Below are positions 9,898-17,263 of a DNA stretch of 58,079 bases, one piece after another. A program made the position numbers and the translations under genes. The notes below the pieces were generated by a model. It saw only the letters and a program-made list of their open reading frames with translations. It was not told the origin of the DNA and did not search any database. How positions within the stretch are numbered: the first letter of the stretch is position 1; each line of letters starts with the position of its first letter. Origin of the DNA: Gammaproteobacteria bacterium (lineage in GTDB: Bacteria; Pseudomonadota; Gammaproteobacteria; SZUA-152); the NCBI GenBank assembly GCA_011321815.1, contig DROS01000060.1, positions 1 to 58,079 on the forward strand, written 5' to 3'.

Positions 9898-11279
9898 TGG
9901 CGGATGATCTTGCCCTGCTGATCCCCGAGATCATTGTACTGCTCACCATCGTCTTCGCACTGGTGGCGGAAATGCTGCGCCTGCCGCGCATTGCACTGGC
10001 CGTTAGCGTAACCGGTCTGCTGCTCGCCACCGGTATGACCCTGCCCCTGCTTGGTGCCGACACCAGTGTATTTGGCGGCACATACCGCATTGACACCCTG
10101 AGCGTCTGGGCCAAGCTCATCCTGTTACCCGCAACCGCATTGTCGATACTGCTGGCGCGCGCAGAACTCGGTGGCAGTGACCGGGAAGGCACGGTCTACG
10201 TGCTCATTTGTCTGGTGACGCTGGGCTCGCTGGTACTGGCCAGCGCCGGCGATACCATGCTGCTGGTGCTGGGTGTTTTGCTCTCCGGACTGGGTTCCTT
10301 TGCGCTGGTGGCCTACCCGCGTGACGATGCCGCCACCGAAGCCGCCATGAAGTTTTTTGTCTTCGGCTCGGTCACCGGCGCCATCATGATCTTCGGCCTC
10401 AGTTACTGGTTTGGTGGTAGCGGTTCGACGCTGCTCAGCGAGTTATCCCTTCTCGATACAAAACCGGTCATTGCCGCCGTTGGCCTGATCGCCGTCATTG
10501 TCGGCCTGGGTTACAAAGCCGCACTGGTGCCGTTTCACTTTTGGGCGCCCGACGCCTACGAAGGCGCGCCCGTATCCATCGCTGCCTACATGTCGGTGGT
10601 TCCCAAGATTGGTGCCATCTTTGCCTTCGCACAAGTAGTTCGTGACCTGCCCATGGACACCCACTGGCCACTGGTCATCGCCGTAGTCTCCGTGCTGACC
10701 ATGACTTATGGTTATCTCGCCGCGCTGGCGCAAAACAATGTGGTGCGACTGCTGGCTTATTCGTCAATAGCCCAAGCCGGTTATTTTCTGCTTGGCATTG
10801 TCGCCGTGGGCGCCAACCCGTTGGCATTTGTATCCATCATTGTCTTTGCCGCCGCCTACGCCGCCATGAATCTGGGTGCCTTTGCCGTACTCATGCGTGT
10901 GGGACGAACGCTCGATGCCTTCTCCGGCATCGGGCGCAGGAAAGTGGTCATGGGTATCGCCATGGTGGTATTCCTGCTGTCCCTCGCCGGTATCCCGCCA
11001 CTGGCCGGTTTTGTGGGCAAATTCCTGTTATTCGGCGCAGCAATGGATGCCGGGTTTACCTGGCTGACGGTAATAGCAATCCTCAACAGCGTACTGTCAC
11101 TGGCAGTGTATCTGCGCATTGTGGTACCGATGTATCAACAGCCCGATGATGCAACAGCGCCTGCGCAGACAGCAGCGCCAAAACCTGAGCCATTGATTAC
11201 GCTGGTATGGATTGTCGCCTTTGTTTTTACCCTGGGTATCGGTCTGGCGGCGCAACCCATACTTGGGCAGATCAGCTAA
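9897..11279 (+). CDS. nuoN: NuoN-like antiporter subunit lacking the helix-5 glutamate
   Basis: A 460-residue NuoN-like protein, the last gene of the operon. The Lys-containing helix is well conserved (VGLGYKAALVPFHFWAPDAY, then EGAPVSIAAYMSVVPKIGA). In canonical NuoN, helix 5 reads LGIELISLPLFGLVGY with an essential Glu; here the equivalent LGVLLSGLGSFALVAY has Leu at that place. Neighbouring acidic residues (PRDDAATEAAMKFF) are kept. The TGATG overlap with nuoM suggests coupling. Loss of the Glu may mean this half-channel works differently. Confidence 0.9.
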   Translation: MADDLALLIPEIIVLLTIVFALVAEMLRLPRIALAVSVTGLLLATGMTLPLLGADTSVFGGTYRIDTLSVWAKLILLPATALSILLARAELGGSDREGTVYVLICLVTLGSLVLASAGDTMLLVLGVLLSGLGSFALVAYPRDDAATEAAMKFFVFGSVTGAIMIFGLSYWFGGSGSTLLSELSLLDTKPVIAAVGLIAVIVGLGYKAALVPFHFWAPDAYEGAPVSIAAYMSVVPKIGAIFAFAQVVRDLPMDTHWPLVIAVVSVLTMTYGYLAALAQNNVVRLLAYSSIAQAGYFLLGIVAVGANPLAFVSIIVFAAAYAAMNLGAFAVLMRVGRTLDAFSGIGRRKVVMGIAMVVFLLSLAGIPPLAGFVGKFLLFGAAMDAGFTWLTVIAILNSVLSLAVYLRIVVPMYQQPDDATAPAQTAAPKPEPLITLVWIVAFVFTLGIGLAAQPILGQIS

Positions 11280-11520
11280 CCTTGCGCATATTATGGTAAA
11301 CAGTATTTTGAAGGTTAAAGGTGATAGGGGATGAAATTCAAGTTCATTACGGATGGTATGTAGTGCACGGAGTTACAACACATGCAAAGGTAATGTAATT
11401 GAAGTCGATGTCTCTTCAAGGGACAGGCAATTATCGGACCATACGACCTCGAAACACGGACATAAACGACAACAATATAAATACTTTAAGTTAAATCACC
11501 CCCGGCTTTGCCGGGGGTGA
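11280..11520. other. Gap between nuoN and the AT-rich islet
   Basis: After the nuoN stop there is about 200 bp with no convincing gene. Short open stretches (for example 11429-11494, ending inside the hairpin below) are too short to assign. The composition turns AT-rich here, marking the left edge of a probable acquired segment. Confidence 0.4.
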
Positions 11521-11531
11521 TTTAACTTTTT
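11488..11531 (+). terminator. 19-bp perfect hairpin with T-run, probable transcription terminator
   Basis: Arms at 11488-11506 and 11510-11528 pair over 19 bp (core CACCCCCGGC / GCCGGGGGTG) around a TTT loop, ending in CTTTTT. The perfect stem plus T-tract fits a Rho-independent terminator, about 210 bp after nuoN. The long AT-rich lower stem is unusually extended. The downstream gene remnant begins directly at its right arm, so the hairpin may also mark a recombination point. Confidence 0.75.
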
Positions 11532-11751
11532 AGAAATATTTTCTCCCGGTATAAAAATTGAGGGAACAAAGGCAACACTTATTCCCCGAACCGAATATGG
11601 CCGCTTTAAAACTGAATTTTCTGGATCAGAAGCATTATGGAATAACTTGAAAGCTTACATATTCACAAAAGGTGAATATGATATAGAACATATTACGGTG
11701 ATAGGTATTAATCCAGAAACTTATAAAGTGCAAGCGCTATACGCCAATTAA
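11521..11751 (+). pseudogene. 5'-truncated gene remnant (76 codons)
   Basis: An open frame from 11521 to the TAA at 11749-11751 has no start codon near its beginning: the frame is closed by a TGA inside the hairpin at 11518. The translation looks truly coding (…GTKATLIPRTEYGRFKTEF… SGSEALWNNLKAYIFTKGEYD …). I do not recognise the family. It ends 18 bp before the M15-like peptidase, so it is probably the 3' end of a larger gene cut off when the nuo region and this islet were joined. Confidence 0.5.
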
Positions 11752-11769
11752 CAAAAAGGGAAATAAAAA

Positions 11770-12243
11770 ATGGCGGAGAACTACGAATTCAAACCTGGAG
11801 TAATTTTATCTCACAGGGTTAAAACCAAGCTAAAAAAAATTGCAGATAAATATTACTCACTTACCAAAAAGAAAATTGTCGTTACCAGTGGTGCCCGTAC
11901 TATAAAAAGTCAGGCAAGTGCGATGTATGGAAAATTATCCGGCGGCGATAAATTAACTGTTTATAAGAATCAGGTTGCGGCATTGCAAATAAAGAAAGCT
12001 TATGATGACGCCGTAGAATATAAAAAAACAAAGGATAAAATTATTTCTGATATTGAAAAAGTCATTGAAAAACAGATCAAGAAGCAGATTTTCATATCAA
12101 AACACCTTAAAGAAGGTGCTATTGACATAAGAAGCAGAGACATGTCTTCTGATGAAAAAGATAAATTTAAGATGGCAACAAAAGGATTCGCCACTCGTGT
12201 TATTCTCGAAACCATACCTCCTCATTTTCACATTCAATTTTAA
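11770..12243 (+). CDS. Small M15/VanY-like metallopeptidase domain protein
   Basis: A 157-residue, Lys-rich protein in AT-rich DNA. It carries SKHLKEGAID (residues 110-119), matching the SxHxxGxAxD zinc motif of M15/VanY D-Ala-D-Ala peptidases (His112, Asp119), and PPHFHIQF near the C terminus with the third ligand region (HxH). VTSGARTIKSQA (38-49) fits the core preceding them. No signal peptide is visible. It could be a peptidoglycan endopeptidase such as a phage lysin or a secreted antibacterial effector; the lipoprotein gene that follows favours an effector/immunity reading, which is inference. An AAAGGGAAA purine run precedes the start. Confidence 0.7.
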   Translation: MAENYEFKPGVILSHRVKTKLKKIADKYYSLTKKKIVVTSGARTIKSQASAMYGKLSGGDKLTVYKNQVAALQIKKAYDDAVEYKKTKDKIISDIEKVIEKQIKKQIFISKHLKEGAIDIRSRDMSSDEKDKFKMATKGFATRVILETIPPHFHIQF

Positions 12244-12247
12244 AAAC

Positions 12248-12706
12248 ATGAATAGAGATTTGATTTTCACCAAGAATATTTTAATACTATTATGTCTTGG
12301 ATTGTTCTTGATATCTTGCGTAAATACGCCTGAAAAAACCCCTTTCAGAAAGAAAGAGAATAATTTTACTATTTTTCCCCAAGAAATAGGGATTGATGAA
12401 CCTTTTAAAATTGGCCTTCCAGACTTCAGGCCATCAAAACTTGCAATTAAAACACCTTCAAACGAGTGGTATATCATTCATGATGTTGACGAGAACATAT
12501 TTATATTGCCGCTTATCGAATTTGAAAAATCAAACACGCTTGTCATTATTCCATCACAATTAAAAGGGGTTGTTTGGAAAAATGGGCAAAGGTTAATTCG
12601 CAAGGTCTTTAATACTCCAGGTGAATATTTTATATACCTGGCGGACAATCTGGAAACAGAGCCTGAGAATACATTCTCCTTTGAGGGAACGGTAACGCTT
12701 AAATAA
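12248..12706 (+). CDS. Hypothetical lipoprotein
   Basis: A 152-residue protein starting at the ATG at 12248, 4 bp after the peptidase stop. It has a lipoprotein signal: a charged start, then LILLCLGLFLISC with Cys as the lipobox residue. The mature part is beta-rich and unassigned. The frame runs upstream to 12152, but that part overlaps the peptidase gene and would bury the signal peptide. As an envelope lipoprotein next to a putative peptidoglycan peptidase, it may be its immunity partner. It shares the same low GC and probably the same transfer event. Confidence 0.65.
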   Translation: MNRDLIFTKNILILLCLGLFLISCVNTPEKTPFRKKENNFTIFPQEIGIDEPFKIGLPDFRPSKLAIKTPSNEWYIIHDVDENIFILPLIEFEKSNTLVIIPSQLKGVVWKNGQRLIRKVFNTPGEYFIYLADNLETEPENTFSFEGTVTLK

Positions 12707-12719
12707 AAGAGGCCCTTCG

Positions 12720-12847
12720 ACTAAAGAGGTATTACTTAACATTGGTACTAATGCAAACAGCCGGTACTGCTCATCGCCAAGAAAAACCTGGTTTCGTATA
12801 CCTTCCCAGGCACAGGGTTCATAATCTACTGCATCACGATACCCCAT
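12720..12847 (-). pseudogene. Possible fragment of a REP-associated tyrosine transposase
   Basis: On the minus strand, just 3' of merB, the translation GYRDAVDYEPCAWEGIRNQV followed by FLGDEQYRLFALVP resembles the C-terminal part of Y1/REP-associated transposases (…W..LR.QIFLGDE.F…). There is no start, no catalytic Tyr or HUH region, and the frame then runs into unrelated sequence. I treat it as a relic, recognised only by motif similarity. Confidence 0.35.
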
Positions 12848-13559
12848 TTCGATATTGTGTCATCAGCCCGGGAAATTTTCGGTGATTGATCATTTGCGCC
12901 AATTCAAATGCATTCTCAACGGATATCAGGAAATTTTCCGGATGTTCCGCTACCCATTGCTCGCCTAACTCTGATGTTGCAAAGAACAATACCGAATGGC
13001 AGAAGCTATTGATTACATCTTCGCGGATACCGTTTTCATCCGGCATCACAAACGATAATACTGTGGTTTCGGGGTAAACCGATGCAATGTGTTCTGGGTC
13101 GATAATGAGTTGTATTTCTTTGCCACTCTGGGTACATTGTGAAATGACTTGTACGGTATTGCCAATCAAGGCTGGGAGAAACAAAGTGTCCCAGGCGCAC
13201 CACGCGTAAAGTTCACGTCCATCAATCAGTAACTTGTGAGGCATTTCGCCGAGCGCCAGCCCCCAGAAACCGGTCACGTTTTCTGCATCATCGTGATAAA
13301 CGCCCAGCCACTGGCCCAACAGACGATGCACCTCGGCTACTGGCGTAGAACTAACTTCTGCCAAATGCTGATGTGAGACGGACTCACCCAAGGCCAACAG
13401 GCGGTAAAGGGCAATAGCCATAGCCTGTTCTTTCGGGCTTATTTTGACAAACTCCTCAGGGAAGGCATTGAGTAACGCATCAAGATCCGGTGAGTCGAGA
13501 GCTGTTGTGTGTGTAAACATATTTTGAACTTTCTGACAGTAAATAAAACCTGTCGTCAT
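12834..13559 (-). CDS. merB: Alkylmercury lyase MerB
   Basis: A 241-residue organomercurial lyase that breaks the C-Hg bond of methyl- or phenylmercury, giving Hg(II) for MerA. The catalytic set is visible: LYAWCAWDTLFLPALIG holds Cys121 and Asp124, and INSFCHSVLFF holds Cys187, equivalent to C96, D99 and C159 of the plasmid R831b enzyme. An N-terminal helical winged-helix-like domain precedes. I start at the ATG at 13559, which shares its A with the merD stop (TGATG) after a GGGGG stretch; a later ATG at 13520 would also give a normal-length protein. It is the last gene of the mer operon. Confidence 0.93.
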   Translation of the reverse strand: MTTGFIYCQKVQNMFTHTTALDSPDLDALLNAFPEEFVKISPKEQAMAIALYRLLALGESVSHQHLAEVSSTPVAEVHRLLGQWLGVYHDDAENVTGFWGLALGEMPHKLLIDGRELYAWCAWDTLFLPALIGNTVQVISQCTQSGKEIQLIIDPEHIASVYPETTVLSFVMPDENGIREDVINSFCHSVLFFATSELGEQWVAEHPENFLISVENAFELAQMINHRKFPGLMTQYRNGVS

Positions 13560-13915
13560 CAACCCCCATCTGTAGAACGTTTTATCCCATCAAGTTGTGA
13601 CATGAAGGAGCCTAGCATTTTGTACTTTTTATTTAGCACTGCTTCAATCGCTTCTAATTTTTGGAGTATGCGTTCCTCTTTCTGCTCATCAAGTGCTTCA
13701 CACAAGCCAGCAAGGTCGCTAAGACCAACCCCTGCTACGATACCAGCCCGAATAAAACATAGGCGGGATAATGCAGATTCATCGTAAATACTGTAACCAC
13801 ATTCAGCGCAGTCACAAGGCCGTAACATACCGCGCATTTGATAATTGCGCACGATGTCTGTACTGACACCGGCATCTTTAGCAAGTTTTGATATGGTATA
13901 AGCTTTAGGTGGCAT
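13559..13915 (-). CDS. merD: MerD, secondary regulator of the mer operon
   Basis: A 118-residue MerR-superfamily protein. It opens with AYTISKLAKDAGVSTDIVRN and RGMLRPCDCAECGYSIYDES, then LSRLCFIRAGIVAGVGLSDL, matching MerD rather than MerR: the Hg-binding Cys triad of MerR is absent and the length is that of MerD (about 120). MerD binds the same mer operator and helps shut the operon down. Its promoter-distal position just before merB is typical. It is the only mer regulator gene in the window. Confidence 0.88.
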   Translation of the reverse strand: MPPKAYTISKLAKDAGVSTDIVRNYQMRGMLRPCDCAECGYSIYDESALSRLCFIRAGIVAGVGLSDLAGLCEALDEQKEERILQKLEAIEAVLNKKYKMLGSFMSQLDGIKRSTDGG

Positions 13916-13951
13916 GTAAAGTCACGCTTGATTTATTTCTGAGTGTGGATT

Positions 13952-14740
13952 TCATTTTTGAACGCCTCTATTTATCCCTACGATACAGCCCATACTACAG
14001 GCCAGAGCAAGCGTTTGAGCCGCGATTCGGGGGACCTGTTCCTCAGTGGTGACCTGTGACAATTCCAGGCAACATTTACCAAATGAACTACCCGATATTA
14101 AAAAAGTGAATACGCGATGAATGGCTGCTTCAATAACTTGCATCGAGGGACCTTTAGCTGCCCGCCACACTACAAGATGTTCATCGGTATCCGGTTCCAA
14201 TGCAGGGATTTTATCCTCTCCATTGCGCACTGCCGACCAACATTCGCGGGCATTACAGGAAACTGTAACGAGTGATACAGATGGATGAAAATCAAAGATT
14301 AAGTGTTCCCAGTCATTCGGCGGAATTTGTGCCAGTATGTCTGCGTCCAGGGATTCCTTGTCGGCGGCATCAAAGGCCTCCACCACTGCCCATTCCAATT
14401 CAGCGACATCCGCCAACACAGATTCATCCTCCTCGCGCAACCATTGTGGCAAGACGCGGCCAAAATCACGCAAACTAGGATGAGTGGATGGATTGGCTTT
14501 TATAAATCGTGACGTCAATTCACCAAAGTGTGCATCACCTGCCACGGCAAGCAACGTTGGAAAATCGTGGGCGATAGCTTCCTGCAAACGGATGTAGTAT
14601 GCATTGCGATACACTTCCAGCCGTAGTTGTGCTGGAATGTTGTTGCTTGCAGCAATCTGCGGCAGAAGTTGTCGTTCATTTCTGCCGGAAAACAGAAAGT
14701 CCTGGAACTCCCCCTGTAAATGTCGAATAGCCTTTGTCAT
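13952..14740 (-). CDS. bufC: BufC/HvfC-family protein (DUF2063), MNIO partner
   Basis: A 262-residue cytoplasmic protein of the DUF2063 family (QGEFQDFLFSGRNERQLLP near the start, then QLRLEVYRNAYYIRLQEAIAHDFP). These proteins accompany DUF692 multinuclear non-heme iron oxidases and are thought to recruit the precursor peptide. The start overlaps the bufB stop by 4 bp (ATGA), so the two are surely co-translated. Placement inside a mercury operon, ahead of merD, is the unusual point. Confidence 0.87.
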   Translation of the reverse strand: MTKAIRHLQGEFQDFLFSGRNERQLLPQIAASNNIPAQLRLEVYRNAYYIRLQEAIAHDFPTLLAVAGDAHFGELTSRFIKANPSTHPSLRDFGRVLPQWLREEDESVLADVAELEWAVVEAFDAADKESLDADILAQIPPNDWEHLIFDFHPSVSLVTVSCNARECWSAVRNGEDKIPALEPDTDEHLVVWRAAKGPSMQVIEAAIHRVFTFLISGSSFGKCCLELSQVTTEEQVPRIAAQTLALACSMGCIVGINRGVQK

Positions 14741-15564
14741 GCAACCAGGGCCCGCTGGCTGATCTGACGCGCCTCGTTCAGTTCCAGCAGCAATTCCGTT
14801 AACGGTGGAATATTATCATCCCGTTCGATCATGGTGGGCACCTCGCCTAGTCGGTGAATGGTCTGCCGGTACAATTCCCAGACCGGATCGGCAATGGGAT
14901 GATCATGCGTATCGATTAATAAGGGCTCTTGCACCGTGTGTCCGGCCAGGTGAATTTGTTGCACCCGTTCAATTGGAATATTTTGCAAATAGCTCTCGGC
15001 ATCAAATCCATGGTTATGGGCACTGACAACGATGTTATTGACATCTAACAATATATAGCAGTCTGCGGTCTTGGCCACCGTGCTCAGAAAGGCGGATTCA
15101 TTGATACTGTTTTCAGTAAACTCGGCATAACTGGAAACGTTTTCAATGAGGATACGACGTTGTAAATAATCCTGAACGATGCCGATGCGTTCCGCGACAT
15201 GTTTTACTGATTCCTCAGTGTATGGCAGAGGTAGTAGATCGTGAAGGTGATGACCCCCGTGTCGTGTCCAGCATAAATGATCAGAGACTCGCACTGGATT
15301 AACACGCTCAACTAAACCTTTTAGACGGTTGAGATAATCTCTATCCAAAGGATCGGTGCCGCCCAAATTCATGGAGACACCGTGCAGGGCGAGCGGATAA
15401 CGATCAGCCACAGCATCGAGGATGCGTAATGGATTACCGCCATCAACCATAAAGTTTTCGCTGATTACCTCGAACCAGTCCACCGCGACTTCACCCACAG
15501 CCGCAGCCTGATAAAAAGGCGGTCGTAATCCTAGGCCGAATCCTCCTCTGGTTGCATGAGGCAT
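14737..15564 (-). CDS. bufB: MNIO (DUF692) peptide-modifying oxidase, BufB-like
   Basis: A 275-residue TIM-barrel enzyme of the DUF692/UPF0276 family, now known as multinuclear non-heme iron-dependent oxidases. Metal-ligand-bearing motifs are visible: HGVSMNLGG, SDHLCWTRHGGHHLHD, ENVSSYAEF, DVNNIVVSAHNHG, QIHLAGH, DTHDHP and ERDDNIP. Family members such as MbnB and BufB modify Cys residues of precursor peptides to oxazolone/thioamide or thiooxazole groups that bind copper. The substrates here are presumably the CWGIN…CKG peptide encoded just upstream and the peptide domain of the MerC fusion. Confidence 0.92.
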   Translation of the reverse strand: MPHATRGGFGLGLRPPFYQAAAVGEVAVDWFEVISENFMVDGGNPLRILDAVADRYPLALHGVSMNLGGTDPLDRDYLNRLKGLVERVNPVRVSDHLCWTRHGGHHLHDLLPLPYTEESVKHVAERIGIVQDYLQRRILIENVSSYAEFTENSINESAFLSTVAKTADCYILLDVNNIVVSAHNHGFDAESYLQNIPIERVQQIHLAGHTVQEPLLIDTHDHPIADPVWELYRQTIHRLGEVPTMIERDDNIPPLTELLLELNEARQISQRALVA

Positions 15565-15571
15565 CAGATTT

Positions 15572-15931
15572 TTAACTCTTGCTCTTTTTCGGGTCGGCCG
15601 GTGAGCCTTTCAGAGGGACGCCACCTTTTTCCTTACACTCTTCTTTCGAGCTGACATTTAAGAAACCTTTACCCTTGCAATCATTTTTCCCGTTGCAGGC
15701 ATTAAAGGCTGTAGTGCAATCCGTAGTGCCTTTGCAGGAGTTGATTCCCCAGCAGGCGAATTTTTTTCCTCCGGCTTCGGCATCTTTAATAAAACCAACA
15801 CCTGTTTTATCGATGCTGCCGAAAACCCCGGCTGCTGTAACGGCCAGCGCAGCGGCGGCAAATTTTCGCTTAGATTGATCTACGGTCTCTGTTGTTTCAA
15901 CTTGAGCATCCGTTGTTTTCCGTCTTGTCAT
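15572..15931 (-). CDS. bufA: Bufferin-like precursor peptide
   Basis: A 119-residue precursor. A charged N terminus is followed by a hydrophobic stretch, FAAAALAVTAAGVFGSI, that looks like a signal or membrane segment. The core follows: ACWGINSCKGTTDCTTAFNA and CNGKNDCKGKGF, with six Cys (60, 66, 72, 79, 85, 99) in the spacing of the second bufferin type. In the described systems MNIO modifies core Cys and the exported peptide sequesters copper. I start at the ATG at 15931, with AGGAA just upstream; an in-frame upstream start at 15994 would overlap the previous gene. The linkage to mer genes suggests Hg(II) binding as an alternative; this is inference. Confidence 0.88.
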   Translation of the reverse strand: MTRRKTTDAQVETTETVDQSKRKFAAAALAVTAAGVFGSIDKTGVGFIKDAEAGGKKFACWGINSCKGTTDCTTAFNACNGKNDCKGKGFLNVSSKEECKEKGGVPLKGSPADPKKSKS

Positions 15932-15959
15932 TTTTTGGTTCCTCGTGATGTAAAAATAA

Positions 15960-16661
15960 TTACCCATTGGCAGGGTCTGCTGCCGACCCTTCAAGGGGTA
16001 CTCCGCCTTTTAAAGTGCATTCTTTTTCCGGTACATTAAGGAAACCTTTACCCTTGCAATCGTTTTGCCCATTGCATGAATTAAAAGCTGTGGTGCAATC
16101 CGTAGTACCTTTGCAATCATTAATTCCCCAACAGGCGATTTCTCCTGCTTCGGCGGCCGGCGCGAGCACATCAACAGATTTATACAATCCGTAAAAAGCG
16201 ACGGCGGCACCGGCGCTTAATGCCGCACCGGTCGTAATACGTTTGCTCATATCAACGGGTTCGTTGCTTGTTGTTTTCACCGTTTCACAAGATGGTGTTT
16301 TTCGACCATTGATGAAGTCCCAGACACTGGCCGCTACAAGAGCAACAAAACTGGTATACACTAGCCAATGAATCGGATAGATGCCGGTTAACATAAACCA
16401 CAATGCAATAATACTGATCAGTCCTGCTGTAAGCCCCATCCAGAAAGGTGCAGTCTTCCCTCGTCCTTTGGTGGCATTATAAAGTGTCCAAAGGTTCAGT
16501 CCGATAAAACCAACAAAGATTGGAAAAAGATAAGCATCTTGTATCAAAAAACCTAGCCCAATGGCACCGACCGCTGACAGCACTGCAACAATACCAAGGC
16601 AACATGCTGCGGCGACACCTGCCCCAATCAGCGCACTAAATTGTTTAAAAACAGCTTTCAC
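15960..16661 (-). CDS. MerC-like transporter fused to a bufferin-like core
   Basis: A 233-residue chimera. Residues 1-118 are MerC-like: GAGVAAACCLGIVAVLSAVG with a Cys20-Cys21 pair in helix 1, then three more helices. After a linker (119-137), residues 138-170 form another hydrophobic segment beginning with Met138 that looks like a bufferin leader. Residues 175-233 repeat the bufferin core (ACWGINDCKGTTDCTTAFNS, CNGQNDCKGKGF; Cys 177, 183, 189, 196, 202, 215), near identical in pattern to the adjacent bufA. The start is GTG after AGAGGA. A membrane Hg(II) importer physically tied to a modified metal-binding peptide would be a new arrangement as far as I know. No Shine-Dalgarno precedes Met138. 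Confidence 0.87.
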   Translation of the reverse strand: MKAVFKQFSALIGAGVAAACCLGIVAVLSAVGAIGLGFLIQDAYLFPIFVGFIGLNLWTLYNATKGRGKTAPFWMGLTAGLISIIALWFMLTGIYPIHWLVYTSFVALVAASVWDFINGRKTPSCETVKTTSNEPVDMSKRITTGAALSAGAAVAFYGLYKSVDVLAPAAEAGEIACWGINDCKGTTDCTTAFNSCNGQNDCKGKGFLNVPEKECTLKGGVPLEGSAADPANG

Positions 16662-16753
16662 AATATATCCTCTTAATAAAATCTATGTTTAAAAATTTTT
16701 TAAAATAAGCGGCGTAAATCCAATGTTAAACTAGGTGTCTATTTGAAATTTAA

Positions 16754-17263
16754 CTACACGTTACAGCAAACGCCGTTTACAACCTTTTTTGCATTCTGAT
16801 AGAGGGCAAAGAACAGCAATAACGTTGCGGCGGTAAACAACTCAACCTGGTGTGTAGCAATAAAACCCTGAACCTGCACGCCAAAACTGCCAAACATCGT
16901 CGGTATTAGCGTCGCGATGAAACCCATCATCATTGGTAGTAACGGAGAGCAACATAAGATGGGAGCCAGAACACCAATCAGTACGCCCCCTGTTGCCGAA
17001 CTTTTGCTGGCCTTCTGCCCTTGTCTAATTAAATAAACAATCAAGGGAATGAGCAGTGCAACCAATGCCGCCATAAGGATAGAAAAACTCACTAGCGTTC
17101 CGTTAAGATATTCGAGCGCCTCGAAACTGCTGTAGCCTCCGGTGTATGAAGCTGGCAAGGTCGTCAGATATAAACCCAGAAAGAAAACAAAACTGATGGC
17201 TACAATCAGCTGATAGCTTCGGATCGTCAGTACGGTTTTTAAGGCATCAACAATAGTTTTCAT
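16754..17263 (-). CDS. Membrane protein of the mer operon, unknown function
   Basis: A 169-residue protein with about four hydrophobic segments. It has a Cys pair in GVLAPILCCSPLLPMMMGFI and a second pair at the extreme C terminus (VCCNV). Paired membrane Cys followed by Pro are the hallmark of mercury carriers such as MerT, MerC and MerF, but overall I do not recognise one of those families. It overlaps the thioredoxin-like gene by 4 bp (ATGA), so it is co-translated. A role in moving Hg(II) or thiol reductant across the inner membrane is possible. Confidence 0.75.
   Translation of the reverse strand: MKTIVDALKTVLTIRSYQLIVAISFVFFLGLYLTTLPASYTGGYSSFEALEYLNGTLVSFSILMAALVALLIPLIVYLIRQGQKASKSSATGGVLIGVLAPILCCSPLLPMMMGFIATLIPTMFGSFGVQVQGFIATHQVELFTAATLLLFFALYQNAKKVVNGVCCNV

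Noticed and set aside
11300-11494. Possible small genes between nuoN and the terminator hairpin
   Set aside because: Open stretches of 23-28 codons in different frames, no Shine-Dalgarno and no recognisable family.
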